Of a stretch of 39,162 nt of DNA, positions 14,896 through 22,359 are shown piece after piece (positions within the stretch are counted from its first letter, which is position 1; the number at the start of each line of letters is the position of its first letter). The notes below the pieces were generated by a model that was given only the letters and a program-made list of their open reading frames with translations, did no database searches and had not been told where the DNA came from. The DNA is from an uncultured Collinsella sp. (lineage in GTDB: Bacteria; Actinomycetota; Coriobacteriia; Coriobacteriales; Coriobacteriaceae), in NCBI GenBank assembly GCA_902490405.1, contig CABUDS010000022.1, positions 1 through 39,162 on the forward strand, written 5' to 3'. The translations under genes and the position numbers were made by a program.

Positions 14896-16299
14896 TTAGA
14901 AGTCGGCGTTGCCCACGGTGCGCGGGTGCGGCAGGACGTCGCGGATGTTGCCCACGCCGGTCAGATACATGACCAAGCGCTCGAAGCCCAGACCGTAGCC
15001 GGCGTGCTTGCAGGAACCGTAACGGCGCAGGTCAAGGTAGTACTTGTACTGCTCGGGATTCATGCCCAGGTCCTTGATGCGGGCCTCGAGCAGATCCAGG
15101 CGCTCCTCGCGCTGGGAGCCGCCGATAATCTCGCCGATACCGGGAACCAGGCAGTCGGCGGCGGCGACGGTCTTGCCGTCTTCGTTCATGCGCATGTAGA
15201 ACGCCTTGATCTCGGCTGGGTAGTCGGTCACGAAGGTCGGGCGCTTAAAGTGCTCCTCGGTCAGGAAGCGCTCGTGCTCGGTCTGCAGGTCGATGCCCCA
15301 GCTCACGGGGTAGTCAAACTTGTGACCGGAGGCGACGGCCTGCTCCAGGATTTCGACGGCCTCGGTATAGGTGACGCGGGCGAAGTCGGAGTTTGCCACG
15401 TGGTCTAGGCGCTCGAGCAGACCCTTGTCCACAAACTTGTTGAGCATATTGAGCTCGTCGGGGCAGGTTGCCATAACGTCCTTGAGGACGTACTTGAGCA
15501 TGGCCTCGGCGTTATCCATGTAGTCGTTAAGGTCGGCAAAGGCCATCTCGGGCTCGATCATCCAAAACTCGGCGGCGTGGCGCGTGGTGTTGGAGTTTTC
15601 GGCACGGAAGGTGGGGCCAAAGGTGTACACGTCGCCAAAGGCCATGGCAAAGTTCTCGGCATTGAGCTGGCCGGACACGGTGAGGCTCGCATGCTTGCCA
15701 AAGAAGTCCTGGCTCCAGTCGACCTCGCCGGACTCGGTGAGGGGCGGATTTTTGGGGTCGAGCGTGGTCACGCGGAACATCTCGCCGGCGCCCTCGCAGT
15801 CACTCGTGGTGATGATGGGGGTGTTGACATAGACAAATCCCTGCTCCTGGAAGAAGCGGTGGATAGCGGCAGCCGCGACAGAGCGGATGCGGAACACGGC
15901 GCGGAACAGGTTGGTGCGCGGGCGCAGATGCTGCTGGGTGCGCAGGAACTCGACGGTTGCGCGCTTCTTCTGCAGCGGGTAATCCGGGGCGCTCGTGCCC
16001 TCGACCTCGATGGAGGTGGCAGAAAGCTCGAAGGGCTGGGGCGCATCGGGGGTCAGTTTGACGGTGCCGGTGCAAATGAGTGCGGCCGAGACATTTTGGT
16101 GGGCGATCTCGTCGTAGTTGTCGAGCGCCTCGCGGTTCATGACGACCTGCAGGTCGCGGAAGCAGCTGCCGTCGTTGAGCGTAACAAAGCCAAAGTTCTT
16201 CATGTCGCGGACGGACTTGACCCAGCCGGCGACGGTGACAGTCTGGCCGCCGAGCGACTCGGCATCGGCATAGAGCTGCGCGATTTTGGTGCGGTTCAC
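14896..16299 (-). CDS. asnS: Asparagine--tRNA ligase
   Basis: A 467-residue class II aminoacyl-tRNA synthetase. The N-terminal OB fold has VTVAGWVKSVRDMKNFGFV. Motif 2 is seen as GPTFRAENSNTTRHAAEFWM and motif 3 as GYGLGFERLVMYLTGVGNIR, followed by DVLPHPRTVGNADF. It charges tRNA-Asn with asparagine. The start is GTG 16299 with GGGAGG five bases upstream, giving VNRTKIAQLYADAE and the length of the E. coli enzyme; the frame is open further upstream but without conserved sequence. A terminator follows. Confidence 0.95.
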   Translation of the reverse strand: MNRTKIAQLYADAESLGGQTVTVAGWVKSVRDMKNFGFVTLNDGSCFRDLQVVMNREALDNYDEIAHQNVSAALICTGTVKLTPDAPQPFELSATSIEVEGTSAPDYPLQKKRATVEFLRTQQHLRPRTNLFRAVFRIRSVAAAAIHRFFQEQGFVYVNTPIITTSDCEGAGEMFRVTTLDPKNPPLTESGEVDWSQDFFGKHASLTVSGQLNAENFAMAFGDVYTFGPTFRAENSNTTRHAAEFWMIEPEMAFADLNDYMDNAEAMLKYVLKDVMATCPDELNMLNKFVDKGLLERLDHVANSDFARVTYTEAVEILEQAVASGHKFDYPVSWGIDLQTEHERFLTEEHFKRPTFVTDYPAEIKAFYMRMNEDGKTVAAADCLVPGIGEIIGGSQREERLDLLEARIKDLGMNPEQYKYYLDLRRYGSCKHAGYGLGFERLVMYLTGVGNIRDVLPHPRTVGNADF

Positions 16300-16406
16300 G
16301 TATCCTCCCATAACGGTTGAATGATAGTTATCCATACAGTTCGATATTCTAGCAGCTCGGCTCATTTGGACTATACGGATAAGGCATTGACGGGACGTTT
16401 TCAAAT

Positions 16407-16442
16407 GAAAAGCGCCCACGGCGAAATGACCGTGGGCGCTTG
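16407..16442 (-). terminator. Minus-strand terminator of the PTS IIA gene
   Basis: AAGCGCCCACGG (from 16441 down, minus strand) pairs with CCGTGGGCGCTT around TCATTTCG, followed by TTCATTT. It separates the PTS gene from asnS. Confidence 0.88.
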
Positions 16443-16478
16443 GCGTGTTGTCTATTTGTTGTGCGGCGCGGGGCGCGA

Positions 16479-17042
16479 CTACTTGGTCTTGGCCACCAGC
16501 AGCGGGTCGCCAAGCTTGACGAGCGGGTTGCCGCCGATAAGCGTTCCAGACTCGCCGACATGGTCGATGCTCTTAAGGCGATCGAGCTCGGAGACGATGA
16601 CGGTCACGATGTCCTCGTGACCAGCGGCCTTAATGGCCTCGCGGTCGAAGCTGATGAGCGGCTGGCCTGCCTTGACCACATCGCCCATCTCGACAAAGCG
16701 GGCAAAACCCTTGCCGTTCATTTCCACGGTGCCCAGGCCAACATGGATGAACACGCGAAGACCGTCCTCGGTGATCATGCCAATGGAGTGGTTGGTGACA
16801 GTGGTGGCGCCGATGCGGCCGTTGGCGGGCGCATAGATGGTGTCGGTAATGGGCTCGATGCCATAGCCCTGGCCAAGCATGCCCGAGGCGATCGTCTCGT
16901 CGGGAACTTCGTCCAGGTTGACGAGCACGCCGTTGACGGGGGCATAGATGACGCCTTCGCGGGTGGCGAAGCTTGCTGCGGGCGGAACGGACGCCTCGCC
17001 CGACGAAGTGAACGTGGACTTGAGCGAATCGAGCAGACCCAT
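16479..17042 (-). CDS. PTS glucose-family IIA component
   Basis: A 187-residue soluble protein of the EIIA-Glc family (sequence APVNGVLVNLDEVPDETIASG, GQGYGIEP, NGRIGATTVTNHSIGM, VFIHVGLGTVEMNGKGF). Two histidines, H85 and H100, are 15 residues apart like H75 and H90 of E. coli Crr; H100 in FIHVGLGT is the phosphate acceptor from HPr. It passes phosphate to a IIB domain elsewhere and may regulate uptake. ATG 17042 has GGAGG six bases upstream. It is encoded alone, with its own terminator, so the partner IIBC lies outside the window. Confidence 0.93.
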   Translation of the reverse strand: MGLLDSLKSTFTSSGEASVPPAASFATREGVIYAPVNGVLVNLDEVPDETIASGMLGQGYGIEPITDTIYAPANGRIGATTVTNHSIGMITEDGLRVFIHVGLGTVEMNGKGFARFVEMGDVVKAGQPLISFDREAIKAAGHEDIVTVIVSELDRLKSIDHVGESGTLIGGNPLVKLGDPLLVAKTK

Positions 17043-17288
17043 AGATGCCTCCAACGTATCAGGCGTGCATGTTGCACGCGTGTGGTTTGCCGGAAACGTT
17101 TCGTACGTGTTTCCCAGCACGGTCAGCGCTCCTATTTTACGCTGCCCAACGATACCTCTGAACAGCGATTTTGTGATATATCAGTTGAAGGCCAACTTAT
17201 TGCGGGGGTGTTTCTGCGCCGCGGGCTCAAGTGGGGTACGCTAAGGTGCGAAAAACGAGTGCGCACGAATCGCACGGAGGGAGCACCT

Positions 17289-18191
17289 ATGATTATTGAG
17301 AACCATGCGCTGTGGGGCGAGGAGCCGACCGAGGATTATCCGGCGACGTTTACGTATCTGGGTGCCGAGCCGCTGCCCGACAAGCCCAATGGCCGCCGCC
17401 CCGCGGTGATCATCTGCGGCGGAGGCGGGTTTACGCATATCGCTCCGCACGAGCAGGACCCGGTGGCGTTTGCGTTTTTGGACCGCGGCTACCAGGCCTT
17501 TGTGCTCAACTATGTGACGAGCGCCACGGGCGACGTGAGCTTTCCGCACCCGCAGGCGGACCTCGCCAAGATGGTCGCTACCGTGCGCGCCAACGCCGAC
17601 GAGTGGCATGTCGATCCCAAGCGCGTGTGCATCGTGGGTTTCTCGGCGGGCGGCATGATCTGCGCCTCGTTGGCAACGCAGTGGAAGACCGGACCCTTCG
17701 CGGGCCTTGCCGGGGCTCGTCCGGAGGATATTCGTCCCGACGCCGTGGTGCTGGGCTATCCGTTGCTCGACCTTGCCTATGTGCGCGATATGCAGACGCG
17801 TGACCCGCGCATCGACCTGCGCGTGCCCAAGACGGGCGGCAAGACAGGGCGCGATTTGCTCAACGACTATCTGTCGATGGTGACGGGCGGCGAGGCGACC
17901 GATGAGCACCTGACCGACATTTGCCCTACCACGCACGTTTCGCGCCAGATGCCTCCGACCTTTGTGTGGGGCGTTTCGGACGATAAGACGGCGCCGGTCG
18001 CGCAGGTCTACCCGTTTGCGCAGCGCATGGCCGAGGAGGGTGTTGCATGCGAGATGCACGTCTTTGACCAGGGTGGCCACGGCCTTTCGCTCGGCAACGC
18101 CAATACCGCGGTCGACAACGAGGACAAGCAGGTGGCGGTCCGTCCTTGGATTCGCCTAGCCTTCCGCTTCCTGGAGCGCCACGGTTTCTAG
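17289..18191 (+). CDS. Alpha/beta hydrolase (acetylxylan-esterase-like)
   Basis: A 300-residue alpha/beta hydrolase of the BD-FAE/esterase type. The oxyanion loop is PAVIICGGGGFTHIAPHE, the nucleophile elbow is GFSAGG with Ser119, the likely acid Asp231 or Asp232 is in GVSDDKTAPV and His264 is in DQGGHGLS. It probably removes acyl groups from small molecules or carbohydrates; no signal peptide is present. ATG 17289 is preceded by ACGGAGGGAGC. The last 69 bases before the final codons are duplicated at 38032-38100, on the far side of the choline locus, which suggests this 3' end is an integration site. Confidence 0.88.
   Translation: MIIENHALWGEEPTEDYPATFTYLGAEPLPDKPNGRRPAVIICGGGGFTHIAPHEQDPVAFAFLDRGYQAFVLNYVTSATGDVSFPHPQADLAKMVATVRANADEWHVDPKRVCIVGFSAGGMICASLATQWKTGPFAGLAGARPEDIRPDAVVLGYPLLDLAYVRDMQTRDPRIDLRVPKTGGKTGRDLLNDYLSMVTGGEATDEHLTDICPTTHVSRQMPPTFVWGVSDDKTAPVAQVYPFAQRMAEEGVACEMHVFDQGGHGLSLGNANTAVDNEDKQVAVRPWIRLAFRFLERHGF
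18113..18181 (+). repeat. Left 69-bp direct repeat bracketing the choline locus
   Basis: This part of the hydrolase gene matches 38032-38100 at 66 of 69 positions. The differences (18146 T/C; 18170 and 18171 C/T) are all synonymous. Both copies have the same orientation and end two or three codons before a stop. The pattern resembles the att repeats left when an element integrates at the 3' end of a gene and restores the reading frame. Confidence 0.85.
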
Positions 18192-18229
18192 ATTTTCGAA
18201 TTGCTTGCGGCGGGTTGTCCGGGAGGCTC

Positions 18230-18310
18230 CATTGGGAAACCGTGTCCCATTTCGAGCGTGAATTCCGGGATACGGTTTCCCAATGCCAATGCGGAAACTA
18301 CGTCCCGTTT
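18230..18310 (+). repeat. Palindromic repeat unit at the left end of the choline locus
   Basis: ATTGGGAAACCGT (18231-18243) and ACGGTTTCCCAAT (18272-18284) are a perfect 13-bp inverted repeat, followed by GCCAATGCGGAAAC. A second copy in the same orientation lies at 36620-36654 plus 37942-37984, where it is split by the IS3-family element. Confidence 0.8.
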
Positions 18311-18388
18311 TGGCGCCGCAAGGTGAACGTCTGTTTTATCAATCTCATCAGCAGAATGTGACAAAAACTGTCAACTATTTGTCACATG

Positions 18389-18418
18389 GGGCCGTACCGA
18401 GGGCGGTGCGGCCTTTTT
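18389..18418 (+). terminator. Terminator between hydrolase and choline operon
   Basis: GGCCGTACCG (18390-18399) and CGGTGCGGCC (18404-18413) pair with one G-U, loop AGGG, then TTTTT. It isolates the choline operon from upstream transcription. The whole 18192-18842 interval has no convincing gene; it holds the palindromic repeat, this terminator, the putative operator at 18436 and a leader of about 400 bases. Confidence 0.88.
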
Positions 18419-18435
18419 ATGTTTCGATAACTAAG

Positions 18436-18450
18436 ACCTTAACGTTAGGT
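18436..18450 (+). promoter_or_regulatory. Candidate MerR-type operator of the choline operon
   Basis: ACCTTAACGTTAGGT has ACCT/AGGT arms, the usual look of operators bound by MerR-family activators, which sit between overspaced -35 and -10 elements. It is the only such site seen between the terminator and the first gene, and a MerR regulator is encoded in the operon. The flanking promoter hexamers are not clear. Confidence 0.4.
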
Positions 18451-18842
18451 AATTGTTTCCAAAATACTTCGCATGCTGGATGGGAAACGCCCTTTGAGGA
18501 TCAGCTAAAACTGTATTGAGCTGGGAAAAGTCTGAAAAAAGCTTAAGGCCACTACGGACGGCGGCAGGGGATTGAACAAATGTCTAATGCGCCGCGGAGA
18601 AAGCCATTTATGTCAACAAATGCTATATGAGAGGTGGCATTAAAAGCCGTTCGCGGGAACATTTCGACCGTTCGAGCGTGCCGAGTAGCCTAAAAGTACC
18701 GGCGAATGCCGTTTACCGAGCGCCAACGGTATGTCTCTTTCTTTCACGCCTGCGTCAATTTCTAGCATTTCAGTCATTGATTGCCATGGGAGTCGACGCC
18801 TGTGTCCAACAAATGAACGATGATGGAAAGGGGACTGCTTGC

Positions 18843-19934
18843 ATGGATACAACCGCAACAGCTCCAACTGATCGCGCGCTTGCGATCAAAAAGAAGAAGG
18901 CGCTCGACGCGAACTTCTTCAAGAAGGGCATCGCTATCGCGGCGCTCTCCAGCATTATGTACGCTTTATACACCGCCTTCGTGACCGGTGGTCAGCTCTT
19001 TGGCGTTTGGGGTAACTGGTTTGGCGCATTTGCTTCTACCAGCCTGATCGTCGTCTTTATCCTGCCTACGATCGCCTCGGGCATCAACGATGCCCTGAGC
19101 GCCGCCTGGGCAACCCTCGTTACCCTTAAGCAGGGCAAGATTGCCGACCTGGGTCGCTGCGTCGTCTCCAAGCCTGGCCTCATCGTGATTGCCGCCGCTT
19201 TTATCGGCGGCCCCATCGCCTCTGCTGCCTACGTCATCGCGCTTTCTCAGGCCGGCACCCTAGCCGTGCCCATCGCGGCTCTAAATCCCGCTATCGGCGC
19301 GATTCTCGCTCGTATCCTCTACAAGCAGCCGCTTGGCCCCCGCGTCATCGCCGGTATCGTGATCTGCGTCATCGCAGGCGTCATGATCGGTAGCACCGGT
19401 CTTACCGGTGAGGCTGCGCCGGGTATGGCGCTTGGCCTGGGCCTGGCCCTTCTCGCTGCCCTGTGCTGGGGCATCGAAGGCTGCGTGGGCGGCTATGCCA
19501 CCTGCATGATTGACTCGCAGATTGCCATCAATATTCGTCAGCTCGTTTCCGGTATCGGCAACCTGGTCGTTGTCCTGCCGATTCTCACCCTTGTCTGCGG
19601 TGGCACCCTTGCCCAGAGCTACACCTACGTTGCCCAAGCTCTGACCGACGGCTCATCGGTTATCTTCTTTGCCGTCTCCGGCGCTGCCGCCTACCTCTCC
19701 TTCATGAGCTGGTACCGCGCTAACGCTATGTGCGGCACCGCCCTGGGCATGGCTATCAATGGTACTTACACCTTCACTGCTCCGCTGGTCACCTGGATCA
19801 TCCTCGGCATGATTATGGGTTTCGACGGCTATGCGCTGGCTCCCATCGCCTGGATTGCCGCCATCGTCAACCTCATCGGCATCTTCTTGATCGCCGTGAA
19901 CCCGATGGACCTCTTGAAGAAGGACGGTGAGTAG
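18843..19934 (+). CDS. DMT-superfamily (EamA-like) membrane transporter
   Basis: A 363-residue membrane protein with about ten hydrophobic segments. It has a short charged cytoplasmic N-terminus with a KKKK motif and internal repeats typical of two five-helix EamA halves; FKKGIAIAALSSIMYALYTA opens the first helix and GMALGLGLALLAALCWGIEG the second half. ATG 18843 follows AAAGGGG by nine bases; an upstream in-frame extension lacks conserved features. It is the first gene of the choline operon. Neither a BetT-type choline carrier nor an SMR pump is present in the window, so this protein may import choline or export trimethylamine, which is inference. Confidence 0.8.
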   Translation: MDTTATAPTDRALAIKKKKALDANFFKKGIAIAALSSIMYALYTAFVTGGQLFGVWGNWFGAFASTSLIVVFILPTIASGINDALSAAWATLVTLKQGKIADLGRCVVSKPGLIVIAAAFIGGPIASAAYVIALSQAGTLAVPIAALNPAIGAILARILYKQPLGPRVIAGIVICVIAGVMIGSTGLTGEAAPGMALGLGLALLAALCWGIEGCVGGYATCMIDSQIAINIRQLVSGIGNLVVVLPILTLVCGGTLAQSYTYVAQALTDGSSVIFFAVSGAAAYLSFMSWYRANAMCGTALGMAINGTYTFTAPLVTWIILGMIMGFDGYALAPIAWIAAIVNLIGIFLIAVNPMDLLKKDGE

Positions 19935-19935
19935 C

Positions 19936-20199
19936 GTGCTGCCTTTGAACTACGCCATGCTCAAGTACTTTACCTGCCATGACAGGGCTTGCGCCGACGA
20001 CGTCATGGAGGCTCTCAAGGGCGACTACTCCTCGTTTAGCGCTTTTACCAAGCCCAAGATGCAGGAAGCTCTGATGACCGCCGAGAAGAACGGTCTGATC
20101 AGCGAGTGCCATTTTGATCTGGACGATGCGGGCGAGGTCCGCGTCTATTACAGCGCTGACCAAGAGCAGCGTGACACCATCAATTCCTATATCAAATAG
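19936..20199 (+). CDS. Small protein of unknown function in the choline operon
   Basis: About 87 residues from GTG 19936 (alternatives GTG 19927 and ATG 19957). The sequence includes NYAMLKYFTCHDRACADDVM, EALMTAEKNGLISECHFDLD and ends QRDTINSYIK. It is predicted to be mostly helical with a beta hairpin near residues 63-75 (EVRVYYSAD), which recalls a winged-helix fold, but I do not recognise the family. It starts one base after the transporter stop, so it is coupled to it, and the first shell gene follows 15 bases later. It could be a small regulator or a cargo adaptor. Confidence 0.7.
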   Translation: MLPLNYAMLKYFTCHDRACADDVMEALKGDYSSFSAFTKPKMQEALMTAEKNGLISECHFDLDDAGEVRVYYSADQEQRDTINSYIK

Positions 20200-20214
20200 G
20201 AAAGGAGCTACCTC

Positions 20215-20511
20215 ATGCGCTATACCGGCGAAGAAGCCATCGGCCTCATTGAGACCATCGGCATGGTTCCGGCTCTGGAAGCCGCAGATAAGATGCTCAA
20301 GGCGGGCGAATGTGAGCTCGTGAGCTATGAGAACGTTGGTTCCACGCTCGTCACCGTTATCGTCAAGGGCGATGTCGCTGCATGCGAGTCCGCCGTCAAA
20401 GCGGGCGTCGAGGCCGCATCGGCCATTGGCAAAGTTACGGCTCAAAACGTCATGAAGCGTCCTGTTCCACCTATCGGTGATGTCGTTTCCGTTCACGACG
20501 TGGATTTTTAG
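20215..20511 (+). CDS. BMC-H microcompartment shell protein
   Basis: A 98-residue single-domain BMC protein (AIGLIETIGMVPALEAADKM, LKAGECELVSYENVGSTLVT, VIVKGDVAACESAVKAGVEA). Six copies should form a hexagonal tile of the shell facets. The pore loop reads NVGSTLV rather than the common GSG or GGG, so its pore differs from the later shell copies at 29694-31197. AAAGGAG is nine bases before the ATG. A BMC-H gene of different pore type follows after nine bases. Confidence 0.95.
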   Translation: MRYTGEEAIGLIETIGMVPALEAADKMLKAGECELVSYENVGSTLVTVIVKGDVAACESAVKAGVEAASAIGKVTAQNVMKRPVPPIGDVVSVHDVDF

Positions 20512-20520
20512 GAGGTCCCG

Positions 20521-20832
20521 ATGCCTGAAAGCAAAGGCAACGCATTCGGTGCCATCGAGACCTTTGGCCTCGTTTGGGTGCTCGAGGCCGGCGACGCCAT
20601 GTGCAAGGCCGGCGATGTGAGCCTGATTGGTTATGAGAACACCGCATCCGGCTACATCTCCATTCTTGTCGAGGGCGATGTCTCCGCCGTCGAGGCCGCG
20701 GTACACGCCGGCGTTGAAGCCGTCGAGGCCCTGGGCGCCGAGGTGTACAGCTCGGTTGTTATCCCGCGTCCGCATCCTGATCTGAAGAAGATCACCGGCC
20801 GCTATCGTCTTGAGAACCTGCTTCCCTACTAA
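20521..20832 (+). CDS. BMC-H microcompartment shell protein
   Basis: A 103-residue BMC-domain protein (AFGAIETFGLVWVLEAGDAM, CKAGDVSLIGYENTASGYIS, ILVEGDVSAVEAAVHAGVEA). The pore loop is NTASGYI. A short charged tail (KKITGRYRLENLLPY) follows the domain. It forms hexameric shell tiles and probably passes different solutes from its neighbours. GGAGGT lies just upstream of ATG 20521, and the ALDH-like gene follows 11 bases after the stop. Confidence 0.95.
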   Translation: MPESKGNAFGAIETFGLVWVLEAGDAMCKAGDVSLIGYENTASGYISILVEGDVSAVEAAVHAGVEAVEALGAEVYSSVVIPRPHPDLKKITGRYRLENLLPY

Positions 20833-20843
20833 GGAGGTGTGCC

Positions 20844-22343
20844 ATGTCCCTTGTTGATACCGACCTTCGCTCAGTTCAGGAGGCGCGCATTCTTTTGGAG
20901 CACGCCGAGGAGTCGAAGGAAGTTCTCGAGGGTCTGCCCGGCACGCTTGTCGATGGTTTTTTGAAGGCCCTACGCGAACGCCTGCTGCCCAACTGCGGCG
21001 CCTATGCCCAGCTGGCGGTTGCCGAAAGCGACTACGGCAACGAGGAAGACGAACAGGCGCTTATCGAGTGGGTGCTCACTGATCTTTTGGATGATGTGTG
21101 CGCCCAGACGCCCACGCAAGAGCTCTACTCGCGCAACGCCACGCATTCTGTTGAGGTGGGCATCTCCAAGGGCACGGTCGTCTCGCTTTTGCCTGACTGG
21201 CTGTGCGTTCCCACGATGCTCTCGCAACTTGTGTGCGCCGTTGCCTCCAAGAGCCCGATCATCTTCTCGGCACGTCAGCGCACGCATTCAACGTGCAAGG
21301 CCGTGATCGAGGACGTGCGCAAGGTGGCCCATGAGTGCCATTACCCGCTCGATGCCCTTACGTTTTTGGAGCTCTATGCGCCTGAGGGCGAGGAGTGGCT
21401 GGGCGCTCAGTCGGCTGTTCGCGTGCTCATCGACTCGCGTGAGTGCGAACACATCCACGTGGTCAACACCACGGGTAAAGACGTGTACTGTGCCACGATT
21501 GGCAACAACCCGGTCTTTGTGGAGCAAACCGCCGACTTGGCCCTATGTGCCGAGGAGGTCGTATGCGGTAAATCGTTTTGCTACGGCATGCTTCCCGGTG
21601 CCGAGCAATCGGTTGTGGTCGAGCAGGTTGTGGATGAGGCCTTTAAGGCCGAGCTCAAGCATCGCGGCTGCTACTTCCTCACCGACGAGGAGTGTCAACG
21701 CCTCTATCGCGTGTGTTTTCGCGACGACGGTCGTTCCTATCGCGAGGCTATCGGTAAGTCGGCGTGTGATCTTGCGCGCCGTGCCGATATCGTGGTGCCC
21801 GCCTCGACACGTGTGCTTGTGGCCGAGAAGCCTTATGTCTCGGAGCGCAGCTACTTCTCGCGCACCAAGTACGGCCCCGTGCTGTCTTACTACGTGGAGG
21901 AGAACTGGCGCGATGCCTGCGAGAAGTGCATCGAGCTGATTTTGAACAGCGGCTCGGGAAACGCGCTTTCGATATTCTCGCGCGACGGCGAAGTCGTTCG
22001 CCAGTTTGTTCTCAAAAAACCGGTGGGACGCATTCTCGTGAATGTGGGGACAGGCATGGGAGCCACAGGCTGTCACTCCACACTGCCCAAGACCCTCACC
22101 GTTACCGGATGGGAGAGCGCGACGACCTCGAATCTGGGCGTGACCTATCGCGACTTTATCCGCCGGCGCCAGGTTGGGAGCAACCTCGACTCGTCTGATC
22201 TTTCTCTTCTCGAGGAAGCAGGGCTCAACCGAGCGCCAGATTGGAAGATTGCCGCACATATGACCGAACAGCAGACCGAAACCCCCGTTGCCGATCAAGC
22301 CGACGCGTGGTTTGCGAGCCTGCTTCAAATCATGACCGATTAG
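20844..22343 (+). CDS. Aldehyde dehydrogenase-family protein lacking the catalytic cysteine
   Basis: A 499-residue homologue of CoA-acylating acetaldehyde dehydrogenase. Its order of segments matches the active enzyme at 31247, for example EEVVCGKSFCYGMLPGAEQS against the active TSKTFDYGTICASEQS. At the catalytic cysteine (Cys251 in the other enzyme) this protein has Pro251, and the surrounding TICASE is MLPGAE. A cysteine occurs five residues earlier (Cys246) where the active enzyme has Asp. The GGSQGGTG segment is GTGMGATG here. It is therefore probably a non-catalytic paralogue, perhaps a scaffold or partner of CutC, whose gene starts 16 bases later. The frame is intact over the full length, so decay is unlikely. 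Confidence 0.85.
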   Translation: MSLVDTDLRSVQEARILLEHAEESKEVLEGLPGTLVDGFLKALRERLLPNCGAYAQLAVAESDYGNEEDEQALIEWVLTDLLDDVCAQTPTQELYSRNATHSVEVGISKGTVVSLLPDWLCVPTMLSQLVCAVASKSPIIFSARQRTHSTCKAVIEDVRKVAHECHYPLDALTFLELYAPEGEEWLGAQSAVRVLIDSRECEHIHVVNTTGKDVYCATIGNNPVFVEQTADLALCAEEVVCGKSFCYGMLPGAEQSVVVEQVVDEAFKAELKHRGCYFLTDEECQRLYRVCFRDDGRSYREAIGKSACDLARRADIVVPASTRVLVAEKPYVSERSYFSRTKYGPVLSYYVEENWRDACEKCIELILNSGSGNALSIFSRDGEVVRQFVLKKPVGRILVNVGTGMGATGCHSTLPKTLTVTGWESATTSNLGVTYRDFIRRRQVGSNLDSSDLSLLEEAGLNRAPDWKIAAHMTEQQTETPVADQADAWFASLLQIMTD

Positions 22344-22359
22344 AAGAAAAGGAGTACCG

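Noticed and set aside
18574..18815. AACAAATG repeated three times in the choline operon leader (18574, 18615, 18808)
   Set aside because: An eight-base match with irregular spacing in a 240-base region; nothing else ties the copies to a regulator.
18627..18842. In-frame upstream extension of the transporter gene
   Set aside because: The added 72 residues are not membrane-like and show no coding pattern; a good SD stands before ATG 18843.
21579..21596. Frameshift as the cause of the missing active-site cysteine in the first ALDH
   Set aside because: Residues on both sides (EEVVCGKSF and AEQSVVVE) align in the same frame with the active enzyme without gap, so the change is a true substitution.
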